This document shows positions 13,201 through 25,954 of a stretch of DNA of 64,000 nt, in pieces; position 1 is the first letter of the stretch, and each line of letters begins with the position of its first letter. The position numbers and the translations under genes were made by a program. Source of the stretch: Rhododendron vialii (Eukaryota; Streptophyta; Magnoliopsida; Ericales; Ericaceae); assembly GCF_030253575.1 (NCBI RefSeq), contig NC_080568.1, positions 203,501 through 267,500 on the forward strand, in the 5' to 3' direction. The notes beneath the pieces are model-generated. The model was not told where the DNA came from, did no database searches, and saw only the letters and a list, made by a program, of their open reading frames with translations.

Positions 13201-15216
13201 TGCAATTGCGGCGTGGGCGACGACAGCGGTGGTCGGAGGTGCTGTTCGTCGGGCTGCTACTGCTAGGGTTAGGGTTTGGTTTTGGTTTTGGTTTGGGCTT
13301 TAGGTGTTGGGCTTCGCCCATTTTGGTGTTTTTAGATTTTGTGTTGTTTCCTTACCAACCTTGGGCTTTTAGGTATTTTTTTTCTTGGTTTGGGCTTAGC
13401 CTGTTAAGTCTAAATCAGTATTTCCATGTGATTAGGAAAAGAGGGTTTTGGATGGTCAGACCGTTGTATCTAAGACCCTATTAGTTCTGTACTCCGTGTT
13501 ATGAGTTAATGAATCTATCTTTTTGCCGTTCAAAAAAAAAACTGTGAGAAAATTAAGTTAGAGAATTGATTCAGTAGTGCGTAGAAAAGTTAATAAAAGG
13601 TTTGTTTTGGAGAAAATTAAGAAGAAACGTCATATGTATCTTCCGTAGAAATTGAATCAATATGCACTACAAATTGAATTATAGCTGCACGCACGAATGG
13701 AAGGTTCTGATGGAAAATATATATATAGAGCACCAAGAATACAAAATGAATAGAATACAGATGGTTTTTTTGGGGGTGAAAGTATACAGATAGTAATGTG
13801 CTCAATCAATTCATAATACATGCATGATCCTGAAAGATGATATAATGTGCCAATTACCATCTCTGAAACTATTATATGAGCACTGGCCTTTTCCTTATTG
13901 TCAATTAATATTTAGTTTTTGAAGAGGAATTGATATTGAGTTTGATGCTTTAAAAATATTCGATCTTGTTATGACTTGCTTAATTTGTGTTCTAGTTTTG
14001 GTCTTGCATGACCGGCCATTAGTAGTGTGTAGGTCTGTTTTCTGTTGGACTGATTTTGTATCCGTGTTTGGGCTGCTAAAGAAAAGTACTTTTACCGGGA
14101 AAAAAAATACTCCATCTTACCCCTAGCTAGGAAGGATTTGGACATGCATGACTATTTTTCGCGCTGCAGTTTCGTATGAGCCAAAAGTACTTTTACCGGG
14201 AAAAAAAAAAAAAAAAGATAGCTAGGAAGGATTTGGACCTGCAAGAATATTATTTTTTCGGCGGTAGATTACTCTTCGTATGAGCCAAAATGTGAACATT
14301 GGTCGATTGGCAATTCCAAATAGAATGAATGTAACTTTTTGCACGTAAGTCACGAGTTGCACATTTAACTTATAGTTTTGGGTTGGATATTTTTATTAAA
14401 AGATGTACTCCTCAGTCCCAATTTATTTCTCCATTTTTGGAATACACCTTTTTTACTGGAACATATATATAATCATTTCTTTTTTATAAATCTCCAAATT
14501 TCCAAAAGTTATCCTTCTAACTTTTAGGAATTGTTACTTGAATATAAAAGATAAGGGGCAGTAATGGAATTTCATATATAGCTTTAGGCTATGAACTTTT
14601 CAAATTTGACAAACATTTTGGAATAAGACAAAGTAAAGAGCAGACAAATTAACATGCAAATCGGGATGGAGGGAATACATTACTAATGATGATATAAACT
14701 ACGATACATACATGAGTTTGAGACATTTTCCTCATTGTGGGTCGAGAACCCTTAATTTCATCCATGCATACCTAGATTAGGGTCCCATTGACCGAGAATG
14801 GTTAGTTTCTAGCCTCTCTGTCATACGTAATTGAAAATTCAATGTTGTGGTTGCATGCAGTATTAAGGGGAGCACTTGCATATACGGTAGACATTAATCA
14901 AGATTTTGAAAAGTACGTACTCAATGTTACCGAATTAGTCTATATATAGTTGAAGAATTATACTACTAATTAAGGTGGAGTAATTACGTAAGGGAATATC
15001 ATGAATATGAATACAACAGTACGTAGTAAAGTAGGTACCTTGGAGGTCCCATGGCTCAATCTTATTCAAATCCACTTCTCTGATAACCTCCATCTCAAAC
15101 TTTTCAAAACTCACCTTCTTCTTCAGGTAGTAGTGAAGAAGCTCTTCGTCCGTTGGGTGAAAACGGAAACCCGGTGGAACCCCACCACCACCTCCATTAC
15201 TACTTGATGAAGCCAT
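10213..15216 (-). CDS. BRN1: NAC transcription factor, BEARSKIN1/2 type (complete, 3 exons)
   Basis: Exons 15216-15039, 11728-11454 and 10902-10213 join in phase to 380 residues. The N-terminus is a full NAC domain (residues ~13-165): [18 protein letters not shown], then EPWDLQ, the exon 2 block [19 protein letters not shown] and [25 protein letters not shown], and [13 protein letters not shown] at the start of exon 3. The activation region keeps [15 protein letters not shown] and the C-terminal EMDFWGYGK, which match what I know of Arabidopsis BRN1/BRN2, root-cap maturation factors of the SOMBRERO/BEARSKIN clade. The start is fixed by the MASSSSNGG leader directly before the NAC motif. Intron 1 is 3.3 kb and holds a retroposon; intron 2 is 551 bp. 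The 5' leader has a long GA tract. Which of BRN1 or BRN2 it matches better I cannot tell. Confidence 0.93.
11874..11888 (-). mobile_element. Micro-retroposon (minus strand, CCTATC + A8)
   Basis: On the minus strand the insert reads CCTATC followed by eight A's and a G. It lies between two 15 bp copies of TAGGAATATACACTT and TAGGAATGTACACTT (11859-11873, 11889-11903), one mismatch. It is in intron 1 of the NAC gene. Confidence 0.7.
12970..13540 (+). mobile_element. 5'-truncated non-LTR retroposon, ~570 bp, ending TTTTTGCCGTTC(A)n
   Basis: The GC- and TGG-rich body runs into a T-rich 3' end, TTTTTGCCGTTC, then about 10 A's. The flanks AAACTATGAG (about 12960-12969) and AAACTGTGAG (13539-13548) look like a 10 bp target duplication with one change. 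No coding frame of note. The related-looking TGG-rich stretch at 12390-12500 may be a second fragment. Inserted in NAC intron 1, opposite to the gene. Confidence 0.65.
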
Positions 15217-15248
15217 ATCCGGCCTCCACGAAAAATTAATCTAAAATT

Positions 15249-15251
<3 letters not shown>

Positions 15252-15282
<31 letters not shown>
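15252..15282. repeat. (TC)n microsatellite in the NAC 5' leader
   Basis: Fifteen TC repeats on the plus strand, i.e. a GA tract 36-66 bases upstream of the NAC start codon. GA tracts in 5' leaders are common in plants. A TATA-like GATATATATAGC on the minus strand near 15634-15650 is a possible core promoter, but I cannot confirm it. Confidence 0.75.
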
Positions 15283-15283
<1 letters not shown>

Positions 15284-18200
15284 GACATAGATAGATGTTG
15301 CATGGTATGGAACAGTTAAATTGGAGTAGTGCCCAATCATTTCTTCGTGGTGGGGATACTGCTTCTAAAAGGCTATTATTTATGATGGGAGAGCTAAAGG
15401 AAGGGGAGGGTTTCAATTGAGAAAGGGGTGATGTGAGAAAGTTGACGGCCGGTCACTACGCCGGCGGGGAAGCGCAAATGCTACCGTAAAAAGCACGTCA
15501 AAGGAATGGGACTCGTATAAAAAAGAGATATATACGAAGAAGAATTTCCACTAGGGTTTACTTTTTAGGATGTAATAGCAGGCAGCTAGCTCAACCCCCA
15601 CACACTCTTCCCCTTCGTGACGTCCACTCACGCAGCTATATATATCTAATCTACCAGTGCGTGGCAAGGCAATCTCAGCTCTCTGTCTCTACAAAACTTT
15701 TTAATTATCAAGCCGCAATTATGTTGGATGTATATATTTTATTCAGTTCAAGAGTTAAATGGGTATAAAAAAAAACTAGTCCATTCCGTATGACTATGAT
15801 AATTGCCCACCAAAATTTGCCTGATATCGACGAGAAGATATTCAATGTCGACCATGGGATAAGGTTGAACATGAATTTGGACAACGTGGTGTGGAGTCCA
15901 CCCTCAAATGTGTAGACCACATGCCAATGTGTGCGATAAATTCATACTCAATCTTACCCCGGAGATATTATATAATTTCCCTAATATCGACACGTACATC
16001 AATCATGCATGACACTCCTCAATTAATTTAGCTTTTGTGGGATATGGAAGAGTACTCACGTACATATAAAAATAAAAAGAGATATTCAATTCTATAATTT
16101 TGCTACCCCTTTTTTCCCTACCTGGTAAAAGATTTCTGAAGGGGAAATGCATAAGAGAGATACTCAATAGATAGAGACACAAAATAAAGTGAAAGATATT
16201 TAACTTCTTCTTTTTTATCAGCAGGTGAAAGATAACTTTTAATTCTTCTTTCTGGTTATTAAGTAGCAAATAAGGAGTGATCATGTATATCAGGAGATCC
16301 AATGAGAGTCATCACTCATCAGGACGGGTAATACTCTCCATTGGTGAGGTTCGTATTGGGTGATACTTTAATGATCAAAACAGATTTATTTTGTAAGAAT
16401 CAATTTATTAGGAGATCGACCGTGAAAAAATACCTTTCAATTTAGTGGTAAGTATTCTATAAATAAAAAATAAAAAAATCCAATTTTGCTCAATCTCCAA
16501 ACCAATCAATTCATACAAAATTAGCAGAGTCTAATTATATATTATTGGAGTATAACGTGAAATGGACCACTACCCCCACAAAAGGGATCGAAACAAATCA
16601 ATTTCGGAGTAAACTATTATATTGGTACGTTCGTTTGTGTTTTTTTTGAATTTTTTATACAATTTACATCAAATCTTTAGATTAGTTATCTGTCTCAACG
16701 AGAAGAGCGTAAAAAGTTATCAAAAAAGTTTGAAACAATTGTTGTTGGATGCACAATTTTTTATTTTTTATTTCTCTCATCCAAATGAATGATTAATCCT
16801 AAAAATTTTGACCAAAACTTAACAAACGATCACTAAAAACAGATAATATTGACCGTCTCCAAGACGCACAAATTAATTTAGGCCAAACTTGCACTCGTCG
16901 ATCTACGTACATAAAGAGGTTAACTTTGAACTCGATCGGGCCTTGGCCACGTACATATTGAGCTATATAATGATGCGGTTCTTGTTTATTTTTTGGTATA
17001 TAAGAACAACATCTAGCTTAGTACAGTAAATCCCATGTTCATTTGCTCCTAGATGTCTGCGTAAAGGATGATGTAAATTACTCTACTACTTGGGTACTTC
17101 ATCTACTTTTGATAAATAGGTTTTCCTTGTTCGTATTATAGTAAGTAGTAATTAATGGTTTTAGTAAGTGCTGTTTCCTCAACTTATACGTACACTAGCT
17201 AGCTAGCTGCACATTTGCGAAGAGTAAGAGTAAGAGTAGTAGCTTAATTAGCTTTTATATATCTACTTGCTTAATGTCGTACGTACGTGCTGTCGTTGTT
17301 GCTGAATATTCTGGCTGGAGGTATATGTATAAATCCCTAGCTAGCTTGCATCGGATGATATATCACAGATCGTGGACTCACTTGCTCCGCAGACGCGTTT
17401 GGATATTGCTGTTTCTGCTTCAGTGATTTAGGGTTTGAATACATTATTAAAATCCATTTTAACGATCCCGAGTAAATAAGTAATCATATGATTATCTATA
17501 TATGTGGGGGCCGGGCTCTATATATATACAGTTGATTGTTCCCAAAGCAAAGGCTAGCTCTTGGAAAAACAGCTACTGACTACTATACCTTCTTGGTATT
17601 ATCAATTGCAAGTTTTATTGGAAGGCTCAAGTTTAATGACACATACGCATTAGATTAGATTAGATTAAACCACCATATGCATGCCATATGTACATCAATG
17701 TATATACATACAGTCCTCTTCTACTGAGAGGCGTCATTAACTTGTTAAATTAAGGACTTTATAAGTTTGACATTGTTTCTGATCAAATTTTTATGATCCG
17801 AACTATTTAATGTGTTTAAACGTGATTTTAAGAATGCAAATAAGAAATCAACAAAAAATATGAACGAAAAAGGTTTGATCCGAGCAGCTTTTTATAAAAA
17901 CGCTATAAATGCATTTTTATGAAAAATTGTTTGAATCAAGCCATTTTCAGTCCTTTTTTTTTTGCCGATTTCTCGTATATGTATCCTTAAAATCACCTTT
18001 TGCACACATTAAATGATTTGGAGTATCAAAATTTGATTGAAAAATGAGAAGTCCTTAACTTAGCTAAGAAAGTCCTTAGTAAAAGCTTGGTGTATATACG
18101 TATATGTATGTATGGGGTGATATGATATGATTGAGTTGGAGACGAATATTTAGCCATGGGTTGAGCTATGCACATGTGGCAGAGACGACCTTGAGGAGGG

Positions 18201-18736
18201 TTTCATTATTAATTAACATTGATTTAAAAAATTCCTACTTGATTGGATTTCACGCCAGATTACTTTACTTTCGGTTTTTCTATTACCCCATTTGATCGAT
18301 CATTATTATTTTTTTCACCATTTTCACTGGGTCGATCATAATTAGGTCGACGTTGTAAACATCCTCATGCTTGTATGATATGGAGTACATATGAGAAATG
18401 CATGTTCAGGGAATTAAATGAATATTGGATAAATGTTTATGTCTTGGTTGGCATATATATATATACACACACATCCTATTCATACAGAGTTGGATTAATG
18501 GACGGATTACAGTTAGAGCCCTATGAAGTATGAACGCCTCTCTAGCTAGCTATTCAATATCTTTTCAACTTCCTAGCTAGTTTAATCGTCTAATGCATTT
18601 CGACAGTTAAATTCGATCGGTTTCATTGACAAATCCATGTGACAATTGGTGAGCCACTAGCTTGCTGCATGCCCATTTGTATAGTCGATGACTCGATGCA
18701 TCCTTTCTCTCGTGGTCCAGTAAGTAAGTCCTGCTT

Positions 18737-18762
18737 ATCCCTTTTTCGCCGTTCAAAAAAAA
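18737..18762 (+). mobile_element. Micro-retroposon (18 bp + poly(A)) with 15 bp target duplication
   Basis: The body ATCCCTTTTTCGCCGTTC plus about 10 A's lies between perfect copies of AAGTAAGTCCTGCTT (18722-18736 and 18763-18777). Its last 12 bases match, with one base changed, the 3' end of the 570 bp retroposon at 12970-13540, so both probably come from the same LINE family. Confidence 0.88.
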
Positions 18763-19457
18763 AAGTAAGTCCTGCTTTCGTGAAGTTCATTCAGGCTAGA
18801 CCAGTGCATGGCACCTTTTTTATTACCATAAACTAAAAAAATTCACGATAAAATATGATTCCAAAAATACTAATTAAGCTCAATTTTCATTTGGCACAAA
18901 AGTTGTAGCATAATATATTCCAAAAGCTTCTAAACATAAGCACAAAACTCTAAATATCCGTTGCTCAAATTTTGTACAATTAATCCCTACAAGTTTTCAT
19001 CTTTTGAAAGTTTTGCACGATTAACTTCATCATTAATCCCATCAAAAACATCTCGCTTCTACAGTCGCTTTTCCACAATAATGTGAGCACCAATCTCCAA
19101 TTCCTCCAACGATTGGGGGGGGCTCGTGATCCCCCGGCCTTAATTCCCTTCGCCTCGGGGCTGGACCTTGTAGAAAAAAAAATCTATTCACTTGTACGAT
19201 AATCTACATGTATATTCGGAGTATATGCTTACTCTGGTTTTTTATGTTGAACTGTTTTTTTCTTTATAATGGACAATCAGTTTCGATGTATTTTGGTGTA
19301 TTTGTGCTTATCCAAGCTTTTAGCTTTCATTTTGTGCCTATATAAAGTGTTAGTTATTGATATTATTGTATGATAGAGGCCAACTTGAGTTTGGAAAGAA
19401 GAATTAATAGAGAGAACTATGATGATGGTGGAGATGTTGAGTAGTGCTAAATGATAT

Positions 19458-19480
19458 ATTCTGAAGTACCAAAAAAAAAA
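19458..19480 (+). mobile_element. Micro-retroposon (13 bp + A10) with 17 bp target duplication
   Basis: The body ATTCTGAAGTACC plus ten A's lies between perfect copies of GTAGTGCTAAATGATAT (19441-19457 and 19481-19497). The 3' motif differs from the GCCGTTC type, so a second source element is likely. Confidence 0.88.
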
Positions 19481-19655
19481 GTAGTGCTAAATGATATGTG
19501 AGATCTCGAGATGGAAGAACCACGGAGACCAGAACGCATGGGCACTAATTTATTATCCAGGAATAAATTCTGATGAGCAATTTTATTTAAATAGTCATAG
19601 TGTCAAATTTTGGGTTCTCAAGACGTAAAAATTGCAGAAGTTGAATAAGAGGGAG

Positions 19656-22147
19656 AATTTTTTCCAGGTCCACTATACCACTTTTCAAACCCACTAAGTC
19701 CACTTCTAAATTCTGTAACCTCCTAAGTCCACTAACCTATTAGTAAAGATATAATAACCCTGATTAGTCTAATATACCATTGCTTTCAAAAAAAAAAATT
19801 TGCCCCGTTTTTTTCTCCATCTCCGTAGTTTCCTCTATGTCAAACATATCCATTTACTCCCATTACAAAATCCGTCCCCCCTCCCCCCCTCCCCCCCATT
19901 TCCAAAATGAACCAGACTAAGAGGAAAAAACAAGCCATTGACCCAACGAACCAGACTGAGAGTCCTTCGTCGTCGTCGGGCTTCTTCGTTGCCGGTCCTT
20001 CTTCGTTGTCGTCGGCCCTCCTTCGTCATCGTCGGCCCTCCTTCGTCAGTCGCGATCGTTCACCAACGATCACACCTGTTCACCCACGTTCGTCTCCGTC
20101 GCACTAGTCGCCTTTGATTCGCCCTCGTTTCAGTCGAACGCCGTTCTTCGCCTTCGTCAGATCTAGTCGCCTTCGTTTCAGTGCTAGTCGCCGTTCTTCG
20201 CCTTCGTTTCTCCATCGCCTTTGTCAGATCCTACAACGCAATCGATACACCAGGTATGTTTCTCTTCGTATATATGGTTATAAACCTAAGTTATTTGCCC
20301 TATGATTGAGGGTTTTGTACACAGCATTCTGGGAAAAATTTATGATTGGTAGCCGTCGACTCTGAGACCCTATTTTGAGTAGATTATGTTTCTCATCGTA
20401 TATATGGTTATATAAATGGTTTGGCTTAGTTAAATTAGGGTTTTGATTGCGAGTAGATATAGTTATATCAAACTCTAATCGGTTAGGTATTGGTTAAGTT
20501 AAGATATGGTGTTGATTGTGAGTATATGTGGTTATATCAATCTTTGATCTGGTATGGTATGGTTGAATTAAGTTAGGGATTCGATTGATAGTATATATGG
20601 TTATATCAATGTTGGTAATTGGGTACAGTTCAAGGTATATATAGGAACTCATTAGTAAAGCACAATTGGACAGTTAATAATATATAACATTATATGTGCC
20701 TATTTTATAAGTTTATATATGGTTATATATTCAGGTCTATAAGCCGCTGCGCGGACCAATTCAATAACGTAAATATATATGGTTATATATGATATACCGT
20801 ATCATTTTCATTGTATTGCAACAACATACAGATATTACATGTTCTATATTAGTTTTGATATAATGTTATATATGATCAGTAAACTTGCGGAAGGTTATAT
20901 ATCATGTTTTCACCTTAAATATATATGGTCATATATATATTATATAATGTTACGTGTTTTATTAATGTCTTGCTGGCTTTGGAATGTTTTTGTACTTTTG
21001 TTTAACTGCTGTTGGATAACATATATGGTTATATGTTCAAGTCTGTTAGGGCCGCTGCACGGACCAATTCATATAGGATTGTCTACTGTTATTTATAGTT
21101 ATGGTAACATATACGATTATATTTGAATGCTAGTGTTTAGGTTATACATGATTCTTGAATCTACTTTATTACCATGCATGCTAGTGTTTAGGTTATATAT
21201 GTTTGCATATGTTTAACTCTGTGTATCTTTGCAGGAATGACAAAACCAAATCACAAAGATAAAAAGTTGGTACCCGTGGAACGAACATATAATGTCCCGC
21301 CAATAGCAAGGATAGACCCTCCAGCACGGATGAACTAATGAGATGGTGATAGAGAAGGACTGAGATGGTGTCATTGGGACAATTTTTATTTTTATTTTTT
21401 ATTTTTTATGGGGGTTTGAATAAACTTTGTCTTCAATGGTTCGAACATTAATGATGTTTCATTTTGAACAAGTTTTGACTTGCCCACTGACTTAGGTCAT
21501 ACATTTTGGATATATTGAAATTGATGGCGTGTTAAGGTTTGATACTGCATTGTATATAATGTTAAAATGCGAGCTGATGAATGAGTATATAACGTAAAAT
21601 ATAAGTATCTCACGTTAACTATGAACTGATGAACGAGTATATAATGTTATATAACGTTATATATGTACAATAACATTATATTGACATTATATAAGGTTAA
21701 ACCTAAACAACTAAAATTATTTTAGGTTTGCATCCTTAATATCGTTATATATGGTCTTCTGTCATGAGTAAATTAGTATATAACGTTAAATGCGAACTGA
21801 TGAATGAGTATATAAGGTAAAATGTAAGTATTTCTCATTAAATGTGAACTGATGAACGAGTATATAACGTTATATATGTACAATAACGTTTTATACAGTG
21901 TATTAGAAAAGAAGAATCTTTTGTCGCTTTATTCCAACGTAACTGCCGGGATTTCAAACGTAGAACGGATAATGGGGGATAATGGGCTAAAAGTATGGGA
22001 TTTAAATAGAAAGGGTAATTTTGTCAGGCACTATTTCCCTTTTTAAATGTAGTGGACTCTATGCCTTATCAAATACATATTAGTGGACCTAGTAGATTAA
22101 AAACTTGATCAGTGGACCTACATGCTATAGTGAATCCTAGGCCAATT
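19656..22147 (+). mobile_element. Mutator-like non-autonomous element, copy 1 (~2.5 kb)
   Basis: The ends form long imperfect inverted repeats built on the motif (A/G)GTCCACTA, repeated four times per end; the left begins near CCAGGTCCACTATA. Inside, in order: a CpG-rich block (~19800-20250), a GT donor at CACCAG/GTATGT near 20255, about 1 kb rich in TATATGGTTATAT motifs, an AG acceptor at ~21234, a short frame of 33 codons (21237-21338, MTKPNHKDKKLVPVERTY...), then an AT-rich TATAACGTTATA block. No transposase is visible. Direct AATTTTTT at both ends may be an 8 bp target duplication or part of the ends. A second copy lies at 24326-26219. The long ends suggest Mutator, but this is inference. 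Confidence 0.65.
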
Positions 22148-23177
22148 TTTTATTTAAACAACCATGATTGGATTGTGAGCTTCCGGGCCGGGGTAGAAGA
22201 ACCATGTATACATACATAAGTTAGGATGCATGGGAGACAGGTAGAGATGATCCCCGAGGCATAATCCGCATAAGTGATCGAGCAATTTCAATAGTGATGA
22301 TTGGACTTTGAAATCCCAAGACGGAAGCATCACAAGAGCAGTGCATGATGCAAGGGGAAAGTGCACAAGCACAGACCGTGGAGAGGGGGAATGTCAATTC
22401 TGGAGAGAGAAGTTAGATTGTGACTTTTAAAATTAAATTTATGATGGGGATAAAAGGGTCGATTGAAGGTTGAACTAGGTTAGGCACGCAAAATTGAAAA
22501 AATGTTCCAATATTTTTAGTGTAATTTCGGACCGCAACAAAATTAATTAATTTAGGCTGTCCGTTTGAGAACAAAAATCATGCAGATCCTAGATTTCATA
22601 GTAACTCTTTTATGACCATGTTAGAATACTTGCAAAAGAGATTAGTATTGTATTGTATAGATTCGAGTTTTTCAACTATGTACTGGAGAAGGCTCCATTT
22701 TTTTCTTTTCTAAATTTTTACAAACAAACAGCAAAACAAAAAGCCTGCATATATACCCAAGCTCTGGTTCAACGCCTACAGAGGCTTAGGGCTGGGCTTT
22801 AATGGGCTAACCTGAGATAACCGGTCTGATTGGTCTGGGCCAAGATCACAGAAAAATGGACCAAAACCAGTCTTCTACTACTTTAGAAAAACCTAGCTTC
22901 TTGGGCCCTGCTTGTAGGCGAGTCAAACAAATAGTGTACGCTCACATGTGCGCGACCAACCATTCTTCTCTTCCTCAAAACTTACAGTTGACAGTTCTGT
23001 TCTTCCTCAATCTGCTCCTCAAGTCTACATGACATGGCCAAAACAAAGAGACAAGGCACAATTCTAGTGAGAGAAAAAGGGATAAAGCGAGAGAGAGAGA
23101 GATACCGATGATGCTAGTAGAAGAGGCTAGTTACGTACATCTCTAGTCTCTTCTAGTATTTGTAAATCTAAGCATTA

Positions 23178-25906
23178 ATGGAAACCACTTCTTCTACACA
23201 GTCGCTCACATTCTATGATTTCCTTGATCGGATGCGAAACCCAGCTTCCCTTGATCTTGTTCGCTCCATCAAAAGGTCTACTTCATCTTTCATCCCATCC
23301 CCCCACCCTTCATATCTTTATCTTTTTTTGTAGGGCAAGTGATTCTTATATTGAGTGTCTCATTGCAGCTTTATTGTATCTTTTTCGTTTTCCACGGCAA
23401 ATCCTGAAAATGATGGCAAAAGACTGCAAGATTTCCTCTTGACGATGGAAACATCGATTAGGGATCATCCACTGTGGGACGGTGCATCGGAGGAAGAAAT
23501 TGACTCTGCAATTGAGGTAATTGTTCTGTATGCAGCTTTTACTCTTCTCTTCCATTTAAGATTTTAATCATTTGCTTTACTCTTCTCTTCCAATTATTAA
23601 GGTTTTGATCATTTGTTTATTTGGGTGGTAGAGTTTAGGAGTTCTGGTTATTTTGTGCACATTGCTTCACTCTACCTCCTCACCACTTCTTGTTTAATCA
23701 TGAGGTTAATCCAATCTTCGTTCAACAATTAATAGAACAATCCAGCTTTTACTGTTAAGTTTCTTGCCAATTTGAACCGAAGGAAACTTTTCTTTTTATG
23801 TGGTCTTTCAATTTCTCTGAATACTTCAACTACTTGGTTATTTGTGGAGAAGTTAATGTGGAAGGCACAGAAAAGGGAAAGATATAAGCTTGATCTTGCT
23901 GATATAACTGTTCTTGATTCTTGAATGCATTTGTTAGTGTGACCAAAGTGAACAAATTCATAAGCACGGCCGAGCTTTTTGAATTAGGTAGCAGGACATT
24001 TATACACGTATGACGTATATAGTTCCTCATCACGCTGAACACCTTCTTCAAAAAGCTTGTTTGCTGCTTTTTCTTGAGCACTACAGTCTAGTATCTATTC
24101 GGATGCTTCTTTCTGGTGGTTGGTCCTAATCTGTCAATGTGTCGAGTCTTGGGGTTTGGTTATGGTGGTAATGTTTGTGTTGGTCAAAATGACCAGCACT
24201 AGCCCCTGTTGAGTAAGTTTTCTTGCACGACTATCCAGAAACCAAAGAAAGCAGTTAGATCTAACAACTCTGATCATATAATAGGATTTTGAAGTTGAAG
24301 GTATGCAAAGAGAAAGAGTGGAGAGAATTTTTCCCAGGTCCACTATACCACTTTCCAAACCCACTAAGTCCACTTCTAAATTCTATAACCCCCTAAGTCC
24401 ACTAACCTATTAGTAAAGATATAATAACCCTGGTTAGTCTAATATACCCCTACTTTCAAAAAATCTTTTATCCCGTTTTTTCCTCCATTCCCGTTTTTTT
24501 CTCCCTTTTTTCCTCCATTCCCCTTTTTTTCTCGGATTCCTCCATTATAAAACCCATCCCCCTCCCCCCTTTTCCATTAGAACAAAACCCAGACGAACAA
24601 ATTGTAGAACTCCTGTGCATTGTCACCCTTTTCCCATCTCTTCCCACTCCCTCTGACTAAAATTGTCGGCACCGTCGCAGTCGTCCACCATACAAGTCAA
24701 AATCAAGTAGAACATTTAGGCCTCCCGCCAGCAGAAGATGGGAACCGTTTTCTCCCACGTTCGTCGTCGGCCTTCTCCCACGTACGTCTCCGTTCACCCA
24801 CGTTCGTCTCCGTCGCCTTTGATTCGCCCTCGCTTCAGTCGGAAGCCGTCGCCGTCGCCGTTCTTTGCCTTCGTTTCTCCATCGCCTTCGTCAGATCCTA
24901 CATCGCAATCGAAGGAAAAGACGTTACGAGATCTCCTCTTTTTTTTCTTTTTCTTTTTTTGAGTTAGAAAGGACAGAATCTCATGTATAACGTTATAAGG
25001 TTATATGTTTATTTTTTGTCACACGTATTACGTTTTTTTGTGTGTATTTATTTATGTGGCAAAGTAATCGAAACACATATAAGGTTCTTTGTTTGTTTTT
25101 TCATTGTAAACATATATAAGATTATTTATATGTTCTTGCATTGTAATAAAAAAGATTTCAGAAGCTCATACATATACGGTTATCAGAAGCAAGTCAATGA
25201 GGCCGCTGCGCGGACCAATTCAATAAAGTATATAACGTTATATAATGTTATATATGTACAATGACGTTATATTGACATTATATAAGGTTAAACCTAAACA
25301 ACCAAAATCATTTTAGGTTTGCATCCTTAATATCGTTATATGTGGTCTTCTGTCATGAGTGAATGAGTATATAACGTTAAATGCGAGCTGATAAATGAGT
25401 ATATAACGTAAAATGTAAGTATTTCACGTTAAATGTGAACTGATGAACGAGTATATAACGTTATATACAGTGTATCAGAAAAGGAGAATCTTCTGTCGCT
25501 CTATTGAGGCCGCTGCGCGGACTAATTCAATAAAGTATATAACCTTATATAACGTTATATCAGTACAATGACGTTATATTGACATTATATAAGGTTAAAC
25601 CTAAACAACCAAAATCATTTTAGGTTTGCATCCTTAATATCGTGATATGTGGTCTTCTGTCATGAGTGAATGAGTATATAACGTTAAATGCGAGCTGATG
25701 AATGAGTATATAACGTAAAATGTAAGTATCGCATGTTAAATGAGAACTGATGAACGAGTATATAACGTTATATATGTACAATTACGTTATATACAGTGTA
25801 TCAGAAAATGAGAATCTTCTGTTGCTTTATTCCAACGTAACTGCTGGGATTTCAAACACGTAGAACGGATAATTGGCTAAAAATATGGGATTTGAATGGA
25901 AAGGGT

Positions 25907-25954
<48 letters not shown>

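Larger units (their letters stand above)
15283..19655. other. NAC upstream region / intergenic DNA, no gene seen
   Basis: 4.4 kb of AT-rich DNA with no credible coding exon. It is dotted with short ATATAT, GCTAGCTAGC and ACGTACGT runs, with two clear micro-retroposons at 18737 and 19458. A more diverged candidate near 16202-16223 (T-run then ATCAGCAG beside a second GTGAAAGATA) is listed under rejected. It should contain the NAC promoter at its left side. Confidence 0.6.

Noticed and set aside
13258-13300. TAGGGTTAGGGTTTGG, telomere-like
   Set aside because: Only two units; part of a TGG-rich retroposon body, not a telomere tract.
13763-13783. Possible micro-retroposon (minus; T7 then GGGGGTGAAAGT) between ATACAGAT copies
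   Set aside because: Direct repeat only 8 bp in AT-rich DNA; not convincing alone.
15123-15416. Frame with ERERERERERE
   Set aside because: Translation of the GA microsatellite in the NAC leader, not a protein.
16202-16223. Possible micro-retroposon (T6 then ATCAGCAG) near GTGAAAGATA repeats
   Set aside because: The flanking copies are diverged and need gaps to align; kept out of the list.
19835-20305. Serine/arginine-rich frames in the Mutator-like copy 1
   Set aside because: Low-complexity reading of CpG-rich TCGTCGTC repeats; no homologue recognised as a protein.
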